Origin: a virus
Length of the DNA: 37,196 nt
Reading direction: 5' to 3' (one strand)
Virus record (IMG/VR): IMGVR_UViG_3300009505_000034
Coordinates: 1 to 37,196 of that record
Part shown: positions 12,606-21,400 of the stretch, piece by piece
Layout: every line of letters begins with the position of its first letter
Position numbering within the stretch: the stretch's first letter is position 1
The notes under the pieces: generated by a model
What the model saw: only the letters and a program-made list of their open reading frames with translations
What the model was told of the DNA's origin: nothing
The model's database searches: none
Position numbers and translations under genes: made by a program

Positions 12606-13856
12606 CTAGTGCTTCAATTTATCCTTCAGCATTTTAAACATATCATTCACTCTGTATTTTTCTAAAATGTCAGAGTGATATTTTGTATACTTTTCTAGCA
12701 TCTGTGGTGCTTGAGTATCTTTGTAATGTACTGAAATAGTATTGTCGTTTTGATACATGAGTTCTCTCATGTCAGCATCTGGAACACTAAGTATAGATCC
12801 TGTTGTTTGAAATGCTTTTCTTACAGACTTAAAGGGATGCCCAGTAATTACTTTAAACCTGCGTTGTATTTTCGTCCAGAAAGTTAAGTCTTTACCTCCA
12901 CCTAAAGGGAAAATAGACTCACATGTTGGATCAATCATATTATTTAATAAAGATATAATTTCCTCAATAGGATCTAACCCCATGTAAACCAGACCCATTT
13001 TATTAGTTTTTGATCTATTATGTTTGTACACCATGTTCTTTTCACCAAATGAAAATCTTTCTGTATTTTCATAGGTCGAGTCTACAAATCTATCCATTGA
13101 TAACAAAAGAATATCACGAATATAAAGTCCTCTCATTGAGAACAGCAATAAGTAAGTTAAAATAGAGGTAACAGAAAATTCAAATTCATTATTGTTAACG
13201 TCTAGACCATTAATAACCTTGATTAAATCTTCAGACCTCATCCATTTTGGTTCTAGTTTTTTAGAAGCAACAGTTCTGACGTATGAAAAAGAAGTAAATG
13301 TAATCTCATCTTTTACTGCATGGTTATGAACTGCTTTTGCAACTCTCCTGTATGAATTAAATGAAGCAGGACTTCTTTGTAGTTCTTTAAATTTATCTTT
13401 TAGTTTTAACCAATTATTTTTATCAGCCAATTCTTCAAACGTAATTTTTCTAGTACCATTAAAATGTGTTGCAATCGTACACATTTGCCCTCTGTAAGAA
13501 TTAAAAGTATTTTCTTTAATTTGATTTTTAAGATGTTGATCCATGTATGAAACAATATCGTTCAAACGAGACCCACCTAAAAGCCTATTGCGAGCCTCTT
13601 CGTATGTCAAAACAGCGAAAGTATTTTGATCATAGAGTTCATTAACAGTCCTACTTAATTTTTTTAGTTTTTTATTTACTAAGTCATAGTAAGGATGATT
13701 GGGTTTAAGTCTTTTGTTTCTATTATCCCAATGTTTTTTAATTACTTTTATTTTAGTGGGAATTTTTTTATCAAACTGTTTGGTTTTAAAACGAACATGT
13801 AATAATACAGATCCATCTTTATTTGTTTCATTTCTAGTACATATTGTTAATGCCAT
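12606..13856 (-). CDS. Bacteroidota-type tyrosine recombinase, 416 aa
   Basis: ATG at 13856 is preferred; the frame can also start at TTG 13865. The N-terminal arm-type DNA-binding domain (residues 1-85, MALTICTRNETNKDGSVLLH) and SAM-like core-binding domain (about 95-205) are typical of CTn/prophage integrases of Bacteroidota. Catalytic residues are R242 (FSMRGLYIRD), K283 or K286, R346, H377 (ISVHYKD) and Y390 (LEKYTKYH). The box II His is Lys here (K343-x-x-R346), a departure from the HxxR norm. It faces the replication block. Its 5' flank (13857-14154) holds its promoter and several inverted repeats. Confidence 0.9.
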   Translation of the reverse strand: MALTICTRNETNKDGSVLLHVRFKTKQFDKKIPTKIKVIKKHWDNRNKRLKPNHPYYDLVNKKLKKLSRTVNELYDQNTFAVLTYEEARNRLLGGSRLNDIVSYMDQHLKNQIKENTFNSYRGQMCTIATHFNGTRKITFEELADKNNWLKLKDKFKELQRSPASFNSYRRVAKAVHNHAVKDEITFTSFSYVRTVASKKLEPKWMRSEDLIKVINGLDVNNNEFEFSVTSILTYLLLFSMRGLYIRDILLLSMDRFVDSTYENTERFSFGEKNMVYKHNRSKTNKMGLVYMGLDPIEEIISLLNNMIDPTCESIFPLGGGKDLTFWTKIQRRFKVITGHPFKSVRKAFQTTGSILSVPDADMRELMYQNDNTISVHYKDTQAPQMLEKYTKYHSDILEKYRVNDMFKMLKDKLKH

Positions 13857-14154
13857 GGTTCCCAATTTGTTCCCTTAAGTATATTATACTACTTTTAGGT
13901 GGTTGACCACTAAGTTATGCACAATTTAAAAAAACCAGAGAAGATGTTATTAACATTAGGGCAAAGTTATTGTATGTTTGGGGCGATAAAACAACGAAAT
14001 ACTAATTATTAATCATTGTTAATTATAGTCAAATATACGACTTAATTTTAGATATTTACCCTGTTAGAAAGGGTTTAGAAGTATTTTTGATATTTCTTGT
14101 TTGTTCCCTAATTTGGGACACAAGTCTATTGTTAATAAGTTTGTCAGACGATTA
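13857..14154. other. Intergenic region between recombinase and late operon, rich in inverted repeats
   Basis: About 300 nt without genes. It holds a 13-bp palindrome AGTATA-T-TATACT (13878-13890), the inverted repeat GTGGT-TG-ACCAC (13899-13910), TTTGTTCCC at 13866-13874 and 14100-14108 (a third copy at 36120-36128), and TTGTCAGACGAT (14141-14152, also at 3810-3821). A weak hairpin ACCCT/AGGGT lies near 14058-14075. These are candidate attachment-core, arm-type or operator sites for the recombinase. It must also contain the late operon's terminator, but I see no hairpin with a T tract. Confidence 0.5.
13962..13994 (-). promoter_or_regulatory. Promoter for the leftward recombinase gene
   Basis: On the minus strand, TAACTTTG (complement of 13962-13969) fits the TAnnTTTG box. 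TTG (complement of 13992-13994) lies 22 nt upstream, within the loose spacing known for Bacteroidota. It would give a leader of about 100 nt before ATG 13856. A plus-strand box TATGTTTG (13973-13980) overlaps it but has no clear upstream element and no gene to serve, except as antisense to the late operon end. Confidence 0.45.
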
Positions 14155-14589
14155 CTACTTATGTCTGTTATCACCCATCACTTTTTCAATTCCACGAGAA
14201 CCGAAGTATGCTCCAATAATTAAACTGAGGACTCCTGAGATTGCTTCTAATTGATAATCTAGATACCAACCAACAACATAACTGACTGAGAAAAATATAA
14301 GCGTTAGAGGTCTTACATTAGCGGTTAACCATCCAGATGTTGAATCGGCTTCCCATCTTTTTGTAACTTCTTGCATCTCGATAATATCAAGTTCTAAAAG
14401 TTTAAGTGCTGTTTCTTTATCTTCTTTTGGTAGTACTTCAGGACTCTCTTTTTCGATCAAACTTTTAACCATACCTAATACACCGGCATCAGGCAATACA
14501 TCACCTACTATACCTAATATAGATGGCACTTTGTTAATTAAAAATCTCCCCACCTTCGTGTCTTTAAATTTCTTTTTTGGTTTGCTCAT
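14155..14589 (-). CDS. Holin, 3TM/GTA-type, 144 aa
   Basis: ATG 14589 chosen; a GTG at 14598 is also in frame. The pattern of the 3TM holin family is present: a charged middle region ending MQEVTKRWEADSTSGWLT, then RPLTLIFFSVSYVVGWYL (TM, about 93-111), then GVLSLIIGAYFGSRGIEK (TM, about 119-136). A further hydrophobic stretch lies at about 21-41. It should form the membrane lesion that lets the amidase reach the wall. It is the last gene of the leftward late operon, 1 nt after the spanin-like gene. Confidence 0.8.
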   Translation of the reverse strand: MSKPKKKFKDTKVGRFLINKVPSILGIVGDVLPDAGVLGMVKSLIEKESPEVLPKEDKETALKLLELDIIEMQEVTKRWEADSTSGWLTANVRPLTLIFFSVSYVVGWYLDYQLEAISGVLSLIIGAYFGSRGIEKVMGDNRHK

Positions 14590-14590
14590 G

Positions 14591-14893
14591 TCACTCACTT
14601 TTTATTTCTTTAATTAACTGCTGTAACTCCTCAATGTCTTTTTGTAAATACTCAATTCTTAAATCTTGCTTTGCATCATCCGGTAAAGCACCCATTTCAC
14701 CTCTAGGCCACTTAATTCTAAACTCATCATTTAATGTTTGATTATATTCTAACCTTACAAGTGAATTATCTATTTCAGAAATTTTAGCGGTTAAATCAAA
14801 CCATATACCTGCAATTGTTACAATACCTATAACAATACCAACTAACGTCTTGATATCTAATTTAACTTCTGATTTGTCAGATAATTCATTCAT
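14591..14893 (-). CDS. Small membrane protein with coiled coil, spanin- or holin-like, 100 aa
   Basis: One clear N-terminal membrane segment (about 16-32, TLVGIVIGIVTIAGIWF) is followed by a periplasm-sized helical part with heptads (ISEIDNSLVRLEY, then LQKDIEELQQLIKEI). This is the build of an inner-membrane spanin subunit (Rz-like), and it lies in a lysis cassette. No partner lipoprotein is obvious, so an accessory holin role is equally possible. It overlaps the upstream gene by 8 nt. Confidence 0.75.
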   Translation of the reverse strand: MNELSDKSEVKLDIKTLVGIVIGIVTIAGIWFDLTAKISEIDNSLVRLEYNQTLNDEFRIKWPRGEMGALPDDAKQDLRIEYLQKDIEELQQLIKEIKSE

Positions 14894-15053
14894 CGCCTTC
14901 CCACCATTTTATGTGCAGCATTATAAATATAAAGTACACGTTTAACTCATAACAATCTTCAACTTCATCAGGTGTATAGAATGACCAACCTAACATTGGA
15001 CCAATCCTAAACCTTTCTGAAATTGCTACAACATAACCTAAATTATCGAACAT
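14886..15053 (-). CDS. 55-aa protein of the lysis cassette
   Basis: ATG 15053 overlaps the amidase end by 11 nt. The open frame runs further upstream, but there it only shadows the amidase gene. The product has aromatic-rich segments (RIGPMLGWSFYTPDE) and a hydrophobic C-terminal stretch (ELNVYFIFIMLHIKWW), so it probably lies at the membrane surface or spans it once. Small proteins with this GWSFY/ELNxYxxF layout occur near phage lysis and virion genes, function unknown. Confidence 0.7.
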   Translation of the reverse strand: MFDNLGYVVAISERFRIGPMLGWSFYTPDEVEDCYELNVYFIFIMLHIKWWEGDE

Positions 15054-15468
15054 ATTTTTCCTGTATTGATTTGTATTCTTCTTGAGCATTAAAACTAGGA
15101 CAAGCCTTTGAGGAGAAATTACAATGACCAAAAACCTCAGACCCTGGATAACTTGCACAAAGATAACCAACCAAGTATTCTAGGCTGTTAATTTGTGCAT
15201 CCGTTCTAGTGTCTTTAGCATTCATATCAGCGTCTACTCCTCCTACATATGTTATGCCTATAGAAGTCTTATTGTGTCCCTTACAATGTGCCCCTGATAT
15301 CTCTATTGGTCGCCCCGAATTAATCTCACCATCTAATTGTACTACATAATGATATCCGATCTGTGACCAACCTCTTTTCTTATGCCACGAGTCGATATCC
15401 CCCACCGATACGGCTCTTCCTTCAGGAGTTGCTGTACAATGAACTACAATCTTATCTATCTTTCTCAT
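15043..15468 (-). CDS. Endolysin: N-acetylmuramoyl-L-alanine amidase, T7 lysozyme-like, 141 aa
   Basis: ATG 15468, 2 nt after the stop of the giant gene, gives the standard start MRKIDKIVVHCTATPEG. Zinc ligands are H10, H115 (VFGHCNF) and C123 (KACPSF). K121 two residues before the Cys and Tyr in GYHYVV (39/41) match the catalytic Lys and Tyr of T7 lysozyme. It cuts the bond between MurNAc and L-Ala of peptidoglycan. There is no signal peptide, so it needs the holin for access. The length is typical (T7: 151 aa). Confidence 0.94.
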   Translation of the reverse strand: MRKIDKIVVHCTATPEGRAVSVGDIDSWHKKRGWSQIGYHYVVQLDGEINSGRPIEISGAHCKGHNKTSIGITYVGGVDADMNAKDTRTDAQINSLEYLVGYLCASYPGSEVFGHCNFSSKACPSFNAQEEYKSIQEKYVR

Positions 15469-15470
15469 AA

Positions 15471-18400
15471 TTAATCTAGTATTGTTTGTCTCCAAACTTT
15501 TTGGTTTTTTAATTTTGATTTTGCTTGAGCCGCAGTCCACATTTTTGCTATTGCTTTTTTATGTATGCTTTGAGATTTTCCTGTGTGAGTTAAAATCTTA
15601 TCATCCTTTTTACCTCGACCATTCATATACCTAACAAGCATCTTGCTAAACTCTAGCCCTGTTGTTTGTTGGTGTTGGTAAAGTTCTTCCGGCTCTAGGA
15701 CTCTTAAATCTCTACCTACTCTTAGAGGACGATTTTGTATTTTACCAGGGTAAGCATTATATTTATCTAAATATGCCCATCGAGGATCTTCACCTCTTAT
15801 ACCTCTCCAATGAGTATAAGGTATTACAGTTTCTCCCGGGTAACTCTTAGCCTCTTCTCCAAAAGCATCTATCTTAGGTTTACCGAAAACTTGACTTAAT
15901 CCTGCCGCATATAGTAAAGCATTTTTAGCATCACCTGCACTGTATGAATTAGCATCAAATATTTTAGTTGCCTGTCTAAATAGATTTGCATTCTGTGGAA
16001 GTGGTCGTAAAAGCGTACCACCTACAGATCTTATAGAAGACTTACCCATTCTTTGTAAAGTCCTTGTCATGTCATCATCACCAACTTTATTAGGATCGTA
16101 CTGAGTACCTCTACCAGTAAATGATTTAGTTACTGCTTCTGTCATATCTTTTACAGATGTTAACACAGATGAATCCATAATTAAGTTAGCAGAGTTTGCA
16201 TAAGCAATAAGCAATCTATCTTGCATGTCATCAAACACCTCACCTTTTCCTCCTGTCATTTTCATTGTCTCCATATAGTTTCCTATAATTGCAAGAGGTA
16301 TTGATAATGGAATAATATTTCTATAATCCATTGTTGCATCTCCAATCTTTACAGTATAAGGAGGAAGTGGAGCGTTTTTCATATCACTTCTTGTGTATGG
16401 GTTTGAATTGTTATATCCACCACCGCTTACTTCAAAGAAAGGATTCTCATCATCATCTTCATAAGCCATGGCCGCTAATGCCGCTAAACCTAAGAATGAT
16501 GTTGTACCAAAGTATGCTCTAGATAATTGCTCTTCTCTCATCCTAGTACCCTTATCACCCAATCCATCTTTAGTAGCATATGCTCTTGCTAATCCAAATC
16601 CAGGAGTAACATCAATCATGTATTCTCCAATGGACCCGATTATACTTGTAAACGGCACAAAGGATTTTAATACAAGTTTACCTAAGAAACTTCTATCAGG
16701 ATCATTAGATGCTTGTCTTATTTTATTTGCTACAAATGCAATAGGATGTGTATAGAAAGGACCTCCTCTGTTATCAATAAACACTTGAGCATTACTTGCC
16801 AAGTTGGCATCAGTTGCAATACCCTTTATTTCAGCCTCTTTCATGGCTTTCATAAATTCCTTAAACTCTTCTATTGTTCCATCAAACCCATCCTTCTCTT
16901 TCATAACTTCAAGTTCAGCATCAGACTTGTTTACAAAGTCTTCACTATACCTTTTAGCCATTGCCTCATGCATCAGTTCTCTTACTCTTACTACTTCAAT
17001 ATTACTAAAGTCAGTATCAGGATCTGCCTTACGCATTCTATCCATTAAAGCCTCCATCTCCTCTTTAGCATGTGTCTTAACCTCTGTTGCTAAATAAAGA
17101 TCAGCAGCCCTTTGTCTTAACTCGTTTCTTGGAACTCCATCTTTTTGAAGTTGATCCAATAGATAATTATAGTATCTACCTTCATAACCAACCTTACTTA
17201 TGAATCTATCCGTAGAGTTTAAAAGCCTACCTACGAACTTATAATAGTTATAAGGATTCGCTTTACCACCTTTAAATTCTGTAGTCTCAAGAACATTATA
17301 TTGACCAGACTCATTATTTGATTCTGTGCCCTGATACTTATCTACTCTAGCACCATTCTTCATTATATCCATGGCCATATTATAACCTTGAGATAAGCCT
17401 CTTCTATTTGAGCCGTTTCCTATTTTTCTTATAAAATTTAAATACCCTCCAGTAAATATTCTATCAACTCTAGACATATCCATTAATGGCTGTAAAACTA
17501 TATTAGCACTACCTGAAGTAGCATTTAATACCTGAGTAGATGCTCCTGAAAGCATAGCCGCATACTGTAATGCAAAAAATGTGTCTTGCCATGAATATGA
17601 TGGTACTACTGAATCCATATACTTATACATAGATCTCATAGCAACATTAGCCAACTCACTATTCTCTGGAGATTCTTTAATTATTTCATGTAACTCTTGA
17701 ATTTTTGCTCTTTGCTCTGGTGATAGTGTTGTACTTTCTAACTTAGTTTTTCTACCTCCAAACAGCCTATTAATAAAATGTCCAATACTTCCTCTTTTAT
17801 CAAAGGCTTCATTAAACTTCTCCATCGCAATTTCAGTTCTATCTATCAAAGATGCACTAGTTTGTGCGGTCCAAGATCTTAGAGCAGCAGATGCTTGCCC
17901 GGATAAAGTTCCATCCTCTGCTAACTGAAACTCAATAGCCGACATTGTTTCTAATGCGTTGTCAATCTCAGATTGTGATGCTCCTTCAGATCTAAGTTTA
18001 CTAACCTTTAATCCGTAGTGATGAAGTGCTGCTTGTCTAGCAAGTTGAACTCTAGGTAATTCCTTTATAGTTGGATTCTTTTTAAGTAAGTCTTTTATAA
18101 CTCCTTCATTCTCAAACCCTCCTTCTTGTTGATTAACTTGATCTATGATATCCTCCATAGTCTCCTGCATACTCATAGTCTCGTAATAGTTTGGATTTTC
18201 ATTTACCCAATCATATACTTCAGACTTACCTACATCATCGTTCTTTGCTTTGTTAATTGAGTTTTCTTCAAACCCTCTTTGCTTCATGCCTTTAGTTCCC
18301 ATAAATTTATTAAGGACTAAACGTGCTTCTTCGGTAGACAGTTCTTTACCATCTACTCGCTGAGAGTATGTTTTTATACCATAAAGTAATTTGGAAACAG

Positions 18401-21400
18401 ACGCACCCTTATCACTAAGAGTACTTAAGAATGAGGTTAACTGATCCGGAAGACTTTGTTTGTCTATTCTTCGGTGTTGGACCCCTGATATCGATCCGCC
18501 ATCATCTGTCTGTACAGTTCCAGAGAAGCGGGATCCATCTCCTTCGTCTTGTTGTCTTTGTGCATCGATATTTGAATCGCCTTGTCCTGACTCGAATTTT
18601 CTTCCCTTGGACTGGAAGTATTCCTTTGTACGTGTTTTGCTAGTTCCTTTAAATAAGTCTTTTGATCCATTTTCTATATTATTTAAGATTTCGTTGTATT
18701 GATTATTATGAGCAACGAATGTATCTACATAATGGTTGTAAAAGTACAAAACATTCTCGTTGTTTTCCAAATTTAATTTAGTTTCTTGTGCACTATTACT
18801 CCAGTCAGAAACTGCTTGCATTACATTTTCATCTGTAATATCTTCTTCATTTTCAAATACAAACTCTGGAACAAATTGATACTTAACACCTAAGACCTTA
18901 TCTCCTGCTTCATTCGTTATAAAAGTATAACCGGAAATGTCTGTCTTTATTGGCCCTAATTGAACACCTTCCTTGTCTAAATTTTCTCTAGCAAAAGTAG
19001 ATGCTTCTTCAAAACTCATAGGAGTTCTAAATTGCATTTCAACAGCAGGTCGAGCGTTTGGACGTTTAGCCAATTCTCTTTCCACACTTTCAGGATCCAT
19101 TCTCTCATCAATTGGTAACACCTCTGATAAAAACACAGACTCTTGCTCATGTTTCTTTGCTGACTCTAATGCTCTTTTTAAAACAGGAGTCATATCTTGA
19201 CCTGACTTAACAATCATCTCAGCATCAAAACTTCTTTCAGGATATATTAAGTATTGTCCTTGAGTTTTGTTAACCTTTAATGATACTAGGTCACCATCTC
19301 TTAAATCGTTCTGAATTGATTGTCTTTCCTCTTCTATTATATCTAAGTTCTCTTTTGATTCTAATACAGGATCTGTATACTGATCTCTCTCTGTACTTAA
19401 ACCTAAGTAATATCTAGTAATATCGCTCTTGCCTGCTTCTTCTCTGAAATCAGATTTCTTAGCAGCAGTACCTTTTGACCAACCTTTCTTTAACCAAAGA
19501 TCTTTTTCAGCAAACCATAAGTATGCTTGAAGATCATCAGGATCCATTCCTAGTTTTTGAGAAGCATTTATTATTACTCCCTCTGCTAGTTGGTAATCAG
19601 ATACTCCACCTGCATCAGCAGCATAGACTCTCTCATCTACACCCTGTTCTGCTCGCTCTGCGATTCTATATCTATCTACATTACCATCGTAAATCATTCT
19701 TCTAATGGTACGAGCAGCCCACAAATCAATCGTAGGATTGGTTGTCATCCCTACTACATTCTCATAGAAGTTGTTAGTTTTGCTTTGTTGAGTTTGTTTA
19801 AGCCATATACCTGCCAATACTTTAGCAGCAGCAGGACTATTGATGCCGTACAACTTAGTAGGATTGTCTGTTCTAAATAAAGGATTTGCCTTTGGATATA
19901 GGTTTAATAATTTCCTTTTGGTTTCATTAATATCTTTTGGATCAGGCTTTATTCTTGACTCGCTGTATGCTGTCTTGCCTTGTTTTTTTAGAGCATTGAC
20001 TGCTCTTCCTTTATATTCATTGAAAAACTCATTAAGTTCTTCTTCGTTTTCAAACTGTTCAACACGATCTATAAAGTCTTTGTATTCTTCAATGTACTTA
20101 TCATATGCTCCTTTTGAATATGCTTCTAAGGCTTGTGTTGCATACTTATAGTTCTGCTGAACATCAGTCTGACCTGAAGTAGCACCTAACAATCTCCCAA
20201 AGAAATTAGTTCTTCCACCAAAAGTATTTCTCATACTAATATGTAAGTCCTTATACCATCCTAATCCTTTGACTACTTCTGGTACATCTTTATTCGCATT
20301 AAACTCCTCTACAATTTTATCTCCAATCTGATCAACTTTTTCTTCTACACTTCCTTTTAAATGTTTATTAATTCCATTTACTAAAGAATATGATTGACCT
20401 GAAATCTTTACTTGTAACTTACCACTTTTAGTTTTCTTAAACTGATACTTTCCATCCTTCATGACTGGATTTAACTCCGCTAAAGTAGGGTCGCTGCCTA
20501 AAGTTTCTTTTAGGTTATTAAACTCTTTTATTGCCTCACGCTCTGGATTTTTATATCTCTGTGCATCAATAGCATCTATATCTATACTTTCTTTTTTAGA
20601 GTCTGGATCTATATTAGTAGCAGACATAATTTTCTCTGCACTAGAATTTATAACAGCATCTAAACTAGTTGTTTGTATATCAAAGTCTGCTTCCGTTGGT
20701 AGGTTTAAAGCAGATTTAATAATTTCTTTTACCTGGCTTATAATCTTTTCAAACTCTGATTGTCTCTTAGGATCTTTAAATATTTTAGCACTCTTTTCTC
20801 CTATTGCTTGAACTAATGCTTCGTTTAAGGCCCTGTCTCCGTATCCGTTTTTGACAGCATCTTTATGAAATTTAGTTCCCTTGATTAGAGACATTGCTTT
20901 CTTATGTGCCTCCGGATTTAACTCCGCTAACATATCTTCCCATATATGAGCGAACTCATGTATAGGCGTATCTAATGTTGCAAGTTCAGGGTTAATAAAA
21001 ATCTCGTTAGTAGTTCGGTTTCTAAAACCTTTATTTTTACTAGGATCTAATCCATTCTCCCTTGCTTTTTCATTAAAGGCCTCCTGATCTAGAGTGACAG
21101 TAGATCCTTTAAATACTCTTTGAAAATGATTGGCTAACTTTTTAATGTCACTAAAGACATCTCCTGTTTCAGGATCAATACCAGATATTTGAGGTTTTTG
21201 ATCAGTCTTAGTTTTAGAATCCGATTTAGTTTTAGAATCACTTTTAAAACTGTTAGGATCTTGTTTTACCAATTTACCATCTACAACTTTATATATATCA
21301 TAGTTGGACATATCCCTTGCAGGAGTATTAGGTTTTGGTACAACAATACCTCTGCTTTCTTTTCGAGTTGCTTTATTTACTTTATTATTATTAGGTTGCC

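Noticed and set aside
13973-13980. Plus-strand TATGTTTG box as a rightward promoter
   Set aside because: No clear upstream TTG at proper distance and no rightward gene follows; kept only as a note with the leftward promoter.
15469-15540. Longer N terminus of the amidase (24 extra residues)
   Set aside because: It would overlap the end of the giant gene and adds a Lys-rich stretch foreign to the family; ATG 15468 gives the standard start, 2 nt after the stop.
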